A stretch of 64,000 bases of DNA from Karalla daura (taxonomy: Eukaryota > Chordata > Actinopteri > Chaetodontiformes > Leiognathidae). Each line of letters opens with the position of its first letter. Position 1 is the stretch's first letter. Below the pieces are notes generated by a model, which saw nothing but the letters and a program-made list of their open reading frames with translations, did no database searches and was not told the DNA's origin. A program made the position numbers and the translations under genes. The stretch lies in NCBI GenBank assembly GCA_029224185.1, contig CM055200.1, forward strand, positions 12,887,670-12,951,669. Reading direction: 5' to 3'. Below, one piece after another: positions 1 through 13,000 of the stretch.

Positions 1-2514
1 GAAGGAGGACATGGTTGGCAGAGGGATCCTCAGTGCTCTCTTTTCTCTTTCATATGCCGTCCCTGCACCATTAATAATTCATTATACTCTACAGAGGAGC
101 CTGTGCTTCATGTCAGTGTTTCATAGCAACTGGAGTCACCTGACCAAACACAGATAACTGGTCATTGTCTACCCCCCTCCCCAAAAAATACACAAGACAA
201 TGTTGTCAACTTATTCAGTGCATCCAATGAATACACAAGCATAGTCCTGTTATTATATTAACAATCACAGGGTAGAGGCAAGGAATACACCCTGTACAGT
301 ATATCAGTCCTTCGTATCGATCATCTCCAATCAGCCTAGACAGGCATGTTTTCGGACTGTGGCAGGAAATTGTAATATAGAGACAAAACCTACTAAGACA
401 AAGGGAGAACATGCATATTTAATAAAGAAAGGCCTTAGTGTTGACTGCAATTCAACTCCTGACTGTGCTGCGATCCAGTCTACCTGATAAACTACATATA
501 ACAAATCTGTGTTGCATGATGGAGACAGTCCATTCTGTCCTACAAGGTCTATATCAGACCCGCAAAGTTACAGATTTGCAGAACTGGTATTTTGATAACT
601 TTGAGAAACACAAGTGCGGTGTGTTTTTCAAAGAGAGATGTTGTAACTTCAGGCAGTCCCGCAGATGTCACTGTGGAAGGCATGGACATTAAACGCCTTC
701 TCAAAACTGTGAGGCAACTTAACCACTGTTTACCCAACCTCTGAGATATGATTTCAGAGCTGATTTTAACAACCTAGAAATACATTGGAAAGATTGTAAA
801 GAGACACCGAATAAGTTTCAATTGACTGGATTGCTGTTTCATTGTTAGAATCCACATAAAATGATCATAAAACAGCAATTAAAAACCTTTTATACTTGAA
901 ATGTTGTCCCTGCTTAATGTTACTTGACTTTTAAGGTGCTTGAGAACTCTGAATGTGTTGTCGTTGTGGTATCAAGTGAATTTTTTCACACTTGAGACTT
1001 GCACGTTTAGAGCAAAGCCGCCAGCAGAGAGCATCACACACCATGAAAGATCTGAGCCGATAGACACACACCACACACAGGACTGGAGACATGAACAGAG
1101 CCATGAAAGTTCACTCAATTTATCGACAGATAAATATACAGTTTTAACATCTTTAAAAATCAAACATACAGCACACTATAATGGAAATGATATTCAGTGA
1201 CAGTAGTATACTCGGAACAAAACCCCAAATAACGGCGTGATTAACGGTGACGACAAACACACATACAAAAGATAACCATCACAGTTAAAATTGACCAAAA
1301 AAAAAAAAAAAGTCAAGTGTCGGTTTCTCTGCGTACAGGTATATGGTCACTGTAACAGATGCAGAGCAAAGACGTGAATGTGTACAGTATATGCCGTCAT
1401 GCCAGTGGAATTAAATGGTGAAATAAAGTGAATTGGATCAATAAAAGACTCCTACAGCACAACAGCGAGCCAAGCGATCATAGTCATAAAGTGTCCTTGC
1501 ACTGAAATCTTAAAGAAAAGTATTAAAAAAAACCAAAACAAATCAAGAATCAAAGTTTTTGTGCTTTGTCACAGCACATTTTAAATTTGGTTCTACTAAT
1601 CTACAAATTATAAGACTGCAGGGATTCATTTTTACGTATTGTTTTCAAATATTAATGTTATTTTGATCAAACAAATCTATTCAAATGCATAAAAGACTTC
1701 TCGAAAAATCTGTAGGAGAACAAAGCTCAGCTTTACAAAGACCATGTGGGGTAAAGGTTTGAGTGCGGAGGAGCTGTGAAGTGGCGCTGACATTCCTCCA
1801 TGTTGACTTAAATTGAGATTTTCCCAAGAGTCCCAAAGAGCTGGTTTATGCGTAGTGATTGAGTGCAGCACATTCCCACCTATTTTTAGGGCATTACTCA
1901 TGCCATGGGCCCCTGTAAATGACTGTAGGTGGACTCCCAACGCAGACTTTCATCTGGCCGTGGAGAATAATCTCTCTCATATTTCACACTAAAACCCAAT
2001 GCCGAATAACATAATAGTAAAATTAAATACGGGCTGCAGAGGTGAAGCCTGGAAAGGAAATAAATCATGACCAGCTCCTACGACATGTTGTACAGTGATT
2101 CAATTCCTACAGTGCTTCAGGGGGACTTGACAAAACAATGAACTAAGATGTCTTCACTTGGACCTGGAAACAGTTGGGGGTCCTCCTTAAAAGTCGGCTG
2201 CAGAACCTGAGCAATGGTTGCTTGCAAAAGCTGTAAGGCAAGATGGCTGCAGCAAATTATTATTTTTGTAGTCGGTTAACTCATTGGTTGTTTGGTTTCT
2301 AAAATGATGCAATAGCTGTGAACATTATTGATGCTAAGGTAAGATCATTTTTTGGCCTCAATGACATTTAGTTTTCTGTCATAGAGGGCTAAAGAAACCA
2401 GAAAATATTCACGATTAAGAAGCTGAGATTAGAGATCTTTTACTTAACTTTACTTAAAACATATTCTTCTCAAACACTTTTTCTTAAACGCTTAAGTCAA
2501 CTAATAGAATCTGC
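1..2514. other. Region downstream of itga9
   Basis: AT-rich. Contains a fragment of a dispersed fish repeat near 326-372 and short A runs. Possibly the distal itga9 3' UTR or intergenic DNA. In mammals CTDSPL follows ITGA9, but no CTDSPL exon is recognisable here. Confidence 0.5.
326..372 (-). repeat. Fragment related to the same SINE-like repeat
   Basis: CCAATCAGCCTAGACAGGCATG and GGACTGTGGCAGGAAA resemble the CCAATTAACCTAA...GGACTGTGGGAGGAAA part of the common fish repeat. Confidence 0.5.
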
Positions 2515-2530
2515 AAATAAAATCAATTAT

Positions 2531-2536
2531 TTTATT
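2531..2536 (-). terminator. itga9: Candidate polyadenylation signal of itga9
   Basis: TTTATT on the plus strand reads AATAAA on the gene strand, about 1045 nt after the stop. ATTAAA variants also occur, including 416-423, so usage is uncertain. Confidence 0.4.
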
Positions 2537-3540
2537 TGCCGATTGATTGGTTATTGCAGCTCTTCACTGCACTTTCAGAGGATTTGTTCATTCAAAGATG
2601 CAAATCTGGACCATTTTACTTGAGCTACCTCCACATTCATCAACTACAAACCCCTCAGTAAAAAGCCGTAACAAATGGAATGCTTGAGGAGAGTCACAAA
2701 GCCTGAAATGTGAATAGCGGCTTTTATGGTCCTAATGACCACAGAGGGGACTTTTACCGCGCCTCCAGCGCCTCTGAGACTTTAACAGATGACATGAGGA
2801 CACAGTGTTTTAATCATTGTGTGTGTGGGTCAAAAGCAGAGCTAACTCTGGTTAATTATCTGTGGGAAGGAGGGACACTCAGATGTGTAAAACAGATACT
2901 CGTAAGCTGGAAATAGTAAAGACAAGATACAATCTTTCACTCCCAGGAAGAACTGAATATACAAACAACTCCAATCATATACTATACAGGACATATCTTT
3001 GACATTAGAAGTAAAGCTATGGAGCCAAGGCATTCATTCTCATCAAACATCAGTGCTTTTAGGAAACCATACTGTAGGTACAGTATGTTTATAATGGCCT
3101 TCAAAACCCCAGCTCTTCTCCAAGCTCAGTTTTACACAATATGGCTTAAAGTGTATGTATAAAAATAAATTTGCTATGTAACACAGCCCTGAGGGTTTTG
3201 TTGTCCACCACTATTCCTGCCATCTCCACATCCCCGTTCGGATGTGGGTCTCCATCATCAACGGCTCCGCTCTGCTGGCTGGGAGGGTTACCTCCTTTGA
3301 GATTAGCTGAATTCCACAGCAAGTGTCCTCTGGCAAGCCACACTGTCACCTCAGAAGCCTGTTTCCTGGACCCCCACCCACAAAAAAACTATCAGGTCTC
3401 CAAAAAATATGGAGAATATTCTTCTCTTCCACATATGGAAGACTGAAGGGCCCGGTGCCACTGGGGCAGCTGGGCTGCGAGACCCCGTGCTATTGGATCC
3501 TTCCAGACCCAATCCCTAATCTCATTGGCTCCTCTGGGAC

Positions 3541-3573
3541 CCCCCCCCCATCCCCATCCCCACCCCCACCCGC
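3541..3573 (-). other. itga9: G-quadruplex motif in the itga9 3' UTR
   Basis: On the mRNA strand five G runs (3, 5, 4, 4 and 9) are separated by loops of only T or AT, starting within 10 nt of the TGA. Short loops and long runs favour a parallel G-quadruplex in the transcript. Confidence 0.75.
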
Positions 3574-3578
3574 AAGTC

Positions 3579-3677
3579 TCAGTGGTTCTTTTCCATCCAG
3601 TCCCAGCTTTCATCACTGTTCTTCCTGTTCTTCTCAGCCTCGATGATCTCTCTATAGCGCCGACGGAAGAATCCCAT
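3579..3677 (-). CDS. itga9: itga9 exon 28 (cytoplasmic tail and stop)
   Basis: Residues 997-1028 and TGA stop at 3579-3581. MGFFRRRYREIIEAEKNRK carries the GFFRR salt-bridge motif that controls inside-out activation with the beta tail; ends with ESWDWMEKNH. In mammals this tail binds paxillin and spermidine acetyltransferase. Confidence 0.98.
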   Translation of the reverse strand: MGFFRRRYREIIEAEKNRKNSDESWDWMEKNH

Positions 3678-6600
3678 CTGTCGAGGAGGGAGAGCAGGAA
3701 AAATGTGAGTGGTTGGTCAGGTGCATCTGTGCTCAGATCTGACTGGGGAGGGGTCATAAACCCATGAACTACAGATGACACACACCTTACATTACTACTG
3801 GACACTTTCCAAAGATTTCAAGGGTAGATTCCCTTCTCCCGAACTGCTCGGTTTTGTTAAACAAAACTTTATCGGGAAAGGTAATGCACAAAAATCATGA
3901 GATTTTATCTCCTCTCAGGCAGATGATGATCTCTATAGGCAAATATGTCTAACCTCAAAGGTATTTGAAATACAAACACCCTTATCATGCCTCGCTGGAT
4001 GGATGTCAATGTAATGGGCTAATTACTGAGCTTATACGGTACTATTGGGTTGATTTTCTTTGCTGTAGACACTGATAAGATAGCTGCTCGCCTCTGTTTT
4101 CAGTTCTTGTTTTCATTTGTGTAAAGCTAAAATTACATTGCTGTGGTTGTAGGTTTACACAGTAGAGAGAACACACTGATGCCTTCCTTGGTGTTCTGAC
4201 TCATTAGACCTGAGATTTTACTGAAGACCAGCAACATTTTCAGAGTTAAATTTATACATCATGGATATATGCTCCCTTGTTGTCTGGATTACATTTACCA
4301 AAGAACATAAATGTTATTTGTGTCTCTCAGAAGTGTCACCAAATGATGACCCAAAAATGACTCCTCTTTCGGCTAAATTATGACAACCCAGAGGTGACTG
4401 TGATAGATTCAATATTAATTCAATAATATTATCTCAAAGTTTAGATTTCTTAACAGGAAAACAACATGTTTGATTGATAGAGAATCAATTTTAAAAATCA
4501 CCGTAAGGAAATGAAGAAAAACGTCCGCAGTAATGTAAAACATGCACAGTTTGAAAACAATAGGCAAAATCTCCCGCATGGATGGAAGAAAATCAAACAT
4601 TTCTGCTCTGCAAAAGGGTTGCTTTTCTAGAAATATAATATTGTATTTTAATTTACATTTAACTGACCTGTGACATGCATTCACCGAGCGTAATATAACA
4701 GCGATACGAGAGGAACAGGGAGAGCAGCGAATTCCTGGTGTGTGTCGAAACAAAGCCACGATGCCGCTCTCACTACGGCTCCATTCATTTATCTGCGTTT
4801 GACTACGAAAGTTTATTGATACAGACCTGTAATCTCCTCAGGCATTTCCTGAAAAGAGCAATACAGGACATGTGCTGCTCTTGTAAGTGGGGTTTATTTT
4901 GGCAAGATGTGAAAATGTGGGGATCGAGGGGGAACGTATCCCCGGATCAACATTCCAAGGTTTAGTTGTGGTATTCCCGGTGGAAAAAAGACACAGTGAA
5001 ACAGAAAAGGAGTTTTGTGCTAACGGGGCCTCTGGACATCAGTGTAATTGCCATTTCCCTTGGAGATTCTTCTTTCATGTGAGTGGTATGGTGTGAATTA
5101 TTGTCCGGCCTGTGATTTGTCCTTTTCATGGTTGTTTAAGGCCCTAAGCAAGCGCTGACCCCTCCTCCTCCTCCCTGACTTCCAGCTGTCTGTGTACAAC
5201 TGGATACCCTGCTGCGAAGACTTTGCTCAAGTGGTATTTCCCACTTCAGCAAAAAAAACATCGCTAGTTTTGTAACTAATACCGTGTATCAGAAACAATC
5301 TGTGTCTGCGTGTTTACCTTCCAGAGTAGCACTGCTAGCAGCAGAAAGATGAGGATTCCCACCAGCAGACTGATGGCGATGATCCAGCCCACCACGTAAC
5401 CCCGGGGCTCCTGACTGTGGAGCGCCTCGAACACCAGCTGAACAACACACAACAACAGCGCAGTCAGTTTGTGAGTCACGCTGGAACACATCACACACCG
5501 GGGCAGGGACACGCAGGAGAATTCATGAAGTCATGTGCTGCTGGTGATGATGCAACGCGGTGCAACGATAACAACAACCCAGCAGCTTCAGGCTGCTTCG
5601 ACGGTCCTCGGAGCACTTCAGATTTTAAGAGGTGCTGCATTTAAAGCTAAATGACGTGTGAGACACCACCCTGATGGTCTCATTTGAAATGGGACATGTT
5701 CACTTATTCGATACATTACGCTACAAAGAAGATCAGAAAATCAGCGTACACTGGATAGGTAGTATTCACTCAAACTTGATGTTGTACTTGAGTTTCGAGT
5801 GCAGCCTATCTGCAAATTTTCAGCAGCTTTTCCACGTGTTAATTTCTTGACCATAATACTGGACTTGGGGATTTTGAGGCGAGAACAAAAAAAGGCATTT
5901 AAAATGTATCTTGGCCTTTGTAAAACATTAAGCATTTTAACTTTTTTGGCATCATTTTATCAACCAAACAATTAATGGATGAGCTGAGAAAGGAATCAAC
6001 AGATGAATCAACTACAAAACATAATCAGGCCTAGTCCAAAATGGCATTTACTGTACATCGAGTCATTTAACAGACACTTTTATCCAAAGACTCTTACATA
6101 GAAGAAACACTCAATGTACATGACAATAGGAAATCTGCAGTAAATAACATCAATCTAATGTAACAACATCAGTCCTTGAGACTGCAATAAAATCTGGTCA
6201 GATAAGTTCTCAAGAGGATGAAGCCTACTGACGTCATCAATATTGCCTAGGATACTTTAACCGGGACTGTGGACACTGCTTTAACACTGCCTCCGTGTAT
6301 GGCCTGTCTGTCCGTCTGGTACCAATAATGTGGAACGACTACGCAGAACAGCTCTTTTTAGTGCATGTCAATGTTTTCAATGCAAATAAACATTCATCTT
6401 GCTATGTGGCACAGAGTGACAGTTCCGGTGTGAAGCCTCGTGCTTGTAAACCGATTTAGCGAATGACTCTCAGTCTGAGAGTCCCCTCGTCTGCTGCCGG
6501 AGGCTTGTCAGCTCCTAATAAATTGATTCCACAATAAATATGAGCTACTTGACTGTTTCCCATGACACGGATGAACACTGACCTGTTTGTGAATCTGTCA

Positions 6601-9600
6601 CTGACAGAAATGAGCCAGCTCACTTAACCCACTCACTGTAATGCTCAACAACAACACAGGAAAGTAGCATCCCGTGACAAATGCTCCATTTCTTCTAATT
6701 ACGTAAATACGATTATTCTAAATTGCTTTGCTTTGAAACAGCCCGTTAGAAGCTATTTGATACTTCTGTATCAACAGAATTATGATGATGGATGGAGTTG
6801 AATTCCAGTGAAGTAACAGTGGTTAAACATGAGAGAAATATTTAATTCACCCCTCAGTACAGCGTCACCTGCTTAAATGTCAGCATTTAGGCCATGAATG
6901 GCAGACAGGACGTTCTAAGATGATGAAATAGTTGGGTTTATTTACTCATAATCTTAAACAACGGCAGTAGACTGTAAAAATGAATGCATGGTTCCAAACA
7001 ATCATGCAGGGTATGTGGCTGCAAACAATGGAGGGGCACGTTGAAAATGGCCGTGAGACGAATGTGCAGTGCTGCAAGGGCTCTGAACACAAATGTGGCA
7101 TGAGACGCCAACTGTGGCGCAAGTGGACAAGCGAAGATTAATCTCTCTGTTGAATAGTTTCCCACATTAACACCTCCCCTTTACTCTGCACTCTGGAATC
7201 TCACTGTTGTTATGCATGCCAAGGCCCTTGCGTGTGCAGAAAAGTTAAAAGCTCTGCTGGTCGTTGCTCTCTTGACTCCGGCTTTCCCAATTTAACTCGA
7301 GCAATCGCTCCACTCTGGGAATGCGTGATTGAATGCCGAACTCCATTCATTCAGCCATGAGGGATGCTTAGTTTGTATGGTGCGTACGTAAGACAGATTG
7401 CTGTAGATTTATGTCAGTTTGTTTACATACCACAGGGGATAGAAGGTGAGCTGGGCTCGCTGTGAGCAACACAACCAGGGGACCACAAATTATACTTTAC
7501 AGTGTGTACTCTAACCAACAGGGATCCAGGGGGAAAAGAGAGCTGTGTTTACTGAATCCTGGGGGCAGGGGCGCAGTAATCACTGGAATGAGCACGCTCG
7601 CTGAGTGCTGAAAGAGGCGCGCGGTATGGATGTATCCGCGGCTGGTGCGAATTTTCCGAGCATGTCTGGGGCGGTGGGTCAGCGGGGCTGCAGCCTGGTC
7701 AGCACCCTAATCACCAGAGAGGTCCCACTGTGAGCAGGCAGCGTGCTCAATATAATCACCACGTCAGATCTGTGAGGCCGTTCAATCACTCAGTGACCTG
7801 CAGGGTGGAGGAGGGGGGGAGGGGGTCTGTCCTTGAGGACAGCTGAGAACCCCGAAAAGCAGTTGGGAAGAGCAGCACCATATTGTGTACCCACAATCCC
7901 CAGCTGTTCCTGGGGCTCACATCAGCCACTCAAGGACCTCAGCTTCTAAAGATAGGAATATATACGCTTATTGTTACCAGGAAAGCCACGTACATCGTGA
8001 CAATCTCATCCTTCACTCTGAATGTATGGATTGAAGCCTCAGTCACAGCATGTCAAAGGTTTGAAGAGTCAGTTCACCTATGTGAAAAAAGAGCTGCTTT
8101 TGTATATTTAGGGCTTATGTCTAAGTGTTTTCATCACCCATAGAAGGGCAAAAAAAACCTTAATATCACAATGAAGATGCCTCCATTTGGGAAAAAAAAT
8201 ACAAAAATACATTTTTGTTTTTCCAGGCATTTCATATAGAAGACAACATCCATCTTCCTCAAAGTGAAAACTAGCAGGACAAGATTTTATGTAAATTATG
8301 GGATGTTGTGGGAATAGACTTTACAAAGGTTTGGTGGAAACACCTACGTTTAGCAATTGTACTTGACAATTTTGAAAACGTTGCTTTTATTCTGCGAAAA
8401 TGAACTAAAACATTGGTTGTGCAGTGTCTTGCATGGGCCAGTGTTTTGAAAGGGAAGAGAGCAGATTTGTTAGTATGGGCAGTGGGGACCTGACAGTTCA
8501 GGATGCACTCACAGATATGTCCTCTGTCAGGGCGTTGGGCACCTCCACCGCCCGGTCGGTGACTTGCACGTTTCCCCGTGTCACAAATTGGATGACAGAG
8601 GAACTGTCCTGTAGGTTGAGAGAGGGAAAACTGCTGTTACTGCTACAGTAACAATAGCATTAAAACTGAACCTGGTGAGCTTCTGATGTGTTTTACCCGC
8701 TTCAGGATTTCAGTGTTGAGAAGAAGTTTAATGTCTATGCTCAAAGCTTCTTCTTTTAATTGTGGCCCCAGACTGCAGGAGATTGTCATGCACGCTCTGC
8801 CAGGCCGGTCACAGTCCTTAGAAGAAGAAAAGATAACAAAAGAAAAGCAGGAACAGAGTGTGAGGAAAGAGCACAGGAACATGTGTGGGAGAGAGAGAGT
8901 GTGATAAACAGATGTTTCACCCTCTAAAAACAACAAAACAAGAATCCTCACAGGGGGTGACTGTCGGTGACCTCTGAGGGGTCAGGGTGCAACATGAGGG
9001 CTGAATATTTACCAAGACTCTACGTCCTGATTTGGTGAAGAATGCGAATATGGAGTGGAAGATGCTCTCTCTGTCCTGGGGGATGGTGCATGGCGTTGGG
9101 TTCCTGTGAGGGGTGCAGTTCCCTCGGCCATCAGCCACCTGAGACAGGACAGCCAGAAATTCTGTTATTGATGTGTCAGGAAAAGTCGTCTCCTCTGAGC
9201 TCAAATGGAGACATCAGGTACAACGGTGTCACAGTAAAACAGGATATGAGAGTGGGTGTTGTCGTGTTAAGTGTTGTAAAGGTGAGTTTTGGATTTAGGT
9301 CTGACAGCCAAAATGTAGACACCAGCACGTCTGTCACCTGAACTGGCCTGATCCCACTATTGTTACGAGTCTCCAGGGCTCACAGGAAGTGCTCCCCGAG
9401 CAGGAGCTGGTGCCCCTCCCGAACACATTTCCCATATGGAGTGATTTAGAGGTGTCTGGTTTACTGCCCACCCCCCGGGGAACACTTCCCCTTTCCTCCC
9501 CTCCTCTCCTCGATTTGGACCTGAAGCTCTGGAGCTGGAAACCTCCGCTGGCCGTCCTCATTGTCTGCTCTGTTGCCACCCAGTATGTCTGAGCTTTTAC

Positions 9601-10031
9601 TGCCACGCTTTCTCATGTCCTGAGTCTGTGCAGCCCCTATGAAGATTCATACGCTGCACTAACTTCAGTGTGCAGAAAGCCTCCACAAGGGCAGCGTTAC
9701 TGCCGTAAATAACGACGACGGAGGGATTAAGTTCTGTCTGAAGAAATCGAGGTCTGAATAAAATGCAAGAAAACCTGGCGATAAAATATAAGTGTGCAAC
9801 TGTCCCGTGTGCCACAGGCTAGACGCGGCATTAACAGAGTTTATGATTGGTAGTTCCAGGCTGGGATGGTACAGGGCAGTAGCCAGCTCTGCAGGTGTCC
9901 CATTCCTGTTTCGTGCAAGCTGTCTGATCCCCTCAAAGTGATTCCAGATGGGCTCAAGGAGGGTGGGATACAGTCAACTCTGTCTGCCCATTCACAGTAA
10001 ATACAATTAACAGCTTGAGCCCCCCCCCCCG

Positions 10032-10064
<33 letters not shown>

Positions 10065-13000
10065 CCTATATGAAAGGAGCAACGCAAAGGTTAAGAAAAC
10101 AGTGAAACCCAGAGGGAGTATTGTGTTTCGTTATCTAAATGCAAAATGTTGTGAAACGAAATGGATGGATGGCTTCAGTAGCAACGTCAACACTTTGGCT
10201 CACATTTTCACTGGCCCAGCGGTGCCTCACACAAAGCAAATTGCCCATGCCATGACTAAAAAGCCTGTGCATTAGCAGCTTTCTGTGCATGAGTACTTTC
10301 TCAGAGGTGCATACAGGCAGCTGTGCCTCGCGGAGAAGCAGGACCGACAGGCGTGAGCTGAATAAGCAAGCTAAAAATGTGGCTTCCTGCAGGTGTTTGA
10401 AGTAATAAATAATGATTGGGGCTGGGTAAATAATGTAGATAGACTGCTGTTGGCATCCACCTGTGTTTCAATGATGTGGAACATGTCAGCCCCGTTGCCA
10501 GCCAGCCGGTTGGGTATCCTGATGTCCACAGTGGAGCCAGGAAGCCTGCTGGGCCCCTTGTTTATGGCCTGGAACCACATCACACGGACACAGGCAGAGG
10601 GAAGAAAATGGAAGTGAATATATAGAAAAGCATGTAAACGCATGGAAAACCATGCATGTGCTCAGATAACAGCACCTGGAAAGTGAGATTGAGAGGCTGG
10701 AAGCTGCAGTCCATGTCTTCCAACTGGACGAAGCGCGAGGCGTCGATGGAGTTCCCGTAAAAGAACGAGCTCGGAGTCACCACACTGCAAACATAGTCAG
10801 AGAGGAACTCAGTGGTGGAGGGTAGCAAAGCTCAAATACTTCATCTAAGGTTGTCCTTTACAGGGTTTTTGCCTAAACTGCACCTTAATTAAAAATTTCT
10901 GTGCAACAGTGAAAATGTTATGTGAGACTGTGAAACTTCAGTCATGTCGATCAGAGCATAACTCATTTGCAAATGTCTCATAATTTATGGGGAATATCTT
11001 GCAAGACTTGGCAAAAAGTTGATCAAGAATGAAAAACAAAGTAATGCTGCCAGTTCAAGCTGTGAGCATTAAATATACATACATCAGGGCAGATCCAGGC
11101 AGACCGCTACCAATGAGGCATTGGGAAAAGTGTATAAATAAGTTCAAAAAAGTATATTTTACTTTCACTGTTTATACTTTGACTAAATCCAAAAGGAAAG
11201 ACCTACTTAATTTTACTTCTGTCTGTTGGTTAATGTGCTATTTTTACTGTTATATCATTAGATTGTTTTTATTTTTATGTTTTTTAGTATTTAAAAATGG
11301 AGAAGACAAAGCATTCATTTGTTGAGGAGACATTAGTTTCATAAAAATATCTGCCTTGCATCACTTAAGTAGCTGGGCAACAGAGATTTCCTCACTGGAG
11401 ACATGACTCAGATGTATCCTGCCTCCCTTCACATTAAAGACACACTGAAGCCTTATCAGATGTCAGAGCTCTGGCAGATTTGGGCTGTTTTACATCTCTT
11501 TCCCCTCTCTGTGAGGCAGCCCTATGATAAAGCGTGCAGAGATAAGACTTTTCACATTGACAGGCCCCAATCTTGCGAAACACTGCCCCCCAACCTTTCC
11601 AGAAAGCCAACTAGGTCAAGTCTGTGCTCGAGACCTAATAAACCCAAGACAGTTTTATGTTCCTGCCATTGTGACTGCACTATTGTGGGTGTTTATGTTT
11701 GTCTCATGCTTACCCTGTGATGGTCGTGTCACACTCATGAACCAGAGGGATGGACAGGTCCAAATTGTTGTCTGACAGTTTGTGCTCAGGATTGGCGCTG
11801 CAGCAAAGAATGAGTTATCCAGTCATTTTATAAATTGTCAGTTTTATCCACAGGTATTGCAGTGATTATAATTGTTGTCACTTAACTTACCTCTTAGCTT
11901 GAACCAAGAACTGCAATGTGTCGTTTTCCCCAGAAAGCTGACTGGTGTCAAAAATCACTGCAAAATGATACTGGACAGCAGAAGACAGAGTAAGAGCACA
12001 TGTCGATGGCTGCACTGGTTCCTGTTTTTCATGTATAGCCACAGTCACTTATGCATTGTTTCCTACAATGCCTGCAGTTTTCTTTACACTATCCACTGCA
12101 TTCTGTCTTGGTTTTGGTGCAAGGTACCTTAGTCTGAGCTCTCATGAAAGGAAATCCCACGCTGCATTTGAGGAAGTCCAAATCAACAAGTGCACAGGAA
12201 ATACCCTTCTCTTCCTGCAAAAAGACAGATAGACAGGGACTAAGAGAGGAGGCGATAAAGGCAGACAGACTGGAGACAGAGTGGGTGACACAAAGACGAT
12301 GACGCAGCAGACAAGATGCAAACTGTGACCGGGAACAGGCATCAGCAATGGCTTTGGATGGTTAGAATAAATGCAAAAATCAGCCTTTGTATAATCTGAG
12401 TGCATGCTTAAGAGCCACCAAACAACCTCCACTACCACTTTATAAACACGCAGACTTGTACACACACACTCACACCGACACACACCGACACACACACACA
12501 CACAAGCACGCACACAAGGACGCACACACCTCCCAACATTTACTGTGCTGTCAAAGCATGGGAACTGACTTCTGTGTGGAAAAGAATAGGCTCTCATATC
12601 TTATTGAAGTTCTAAATAAGGTTGAATGAAGAATGCACAAAGTAGTGATGGCACACACAAATCTTAGCGGGTGGGTAATTGGACAACCTCCAGGCTGTGT
12701 GTTTGGAAGCTTGTCTAAACAATATGGAGCTTCACCGGCTGCGCTGTGTAAACACTCAGGCCTTGACCCGCCGAGGAGTAGGAATTCTTTTAGCGAGAGT
12801 TCACTGTGAGGCTGTCGACCTAAGCTCATGTACTGGGACCATGAAAGATGGCAGAGATAGTTTGATGATAAGAAAAAAGGGAAAAAAAGGAGAAAAGAAT
12901 CAGACTGTTGGAATATTCGGCAGCGGGGCTTAATGTAAGTCATACAAGACGCTCCAGTTCGGGCCTGTGTTTATGACATCTCTCCAACAGCGATCAAGTA

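Larger units (their letters stand above)
2515..3578 (-). other. itga9: Probable itga9 3' UTR (minimal)
   Basis: Starts with a G-rich quadruplex motif directly after the stop and runs to the first minus-strand AATAAA at 2531-2536. Mammalian ITGA9 has a multi-kilobase 3' UTR, so the true end may lie further left. No coding similarity seen. Confidence 0.45.
5438..8512 (-). other. itga9: itga9 intron 26
   Basis: 3075 nt. Contains a short degenerate dispersed-repeat fragment (about 6060-6100), a G-rich tract (7801-7830) and copy A of a three-copy repeat family (8146-8400). Confidence 0.75.

Noticed and set aside
1..2514. Possible first exons of the next gene (CTDSPL in mammals)
   Set aside because: Expected from synteny but no phosphatase-like coding segment can be read on either strand.
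11958..11960. Alternative acceptor for itga9 exon 20
   Set aside because: Using it would shorten the exon by 13 nt and break the frame with exon 19, and would lose the conserved YHFAV residues.
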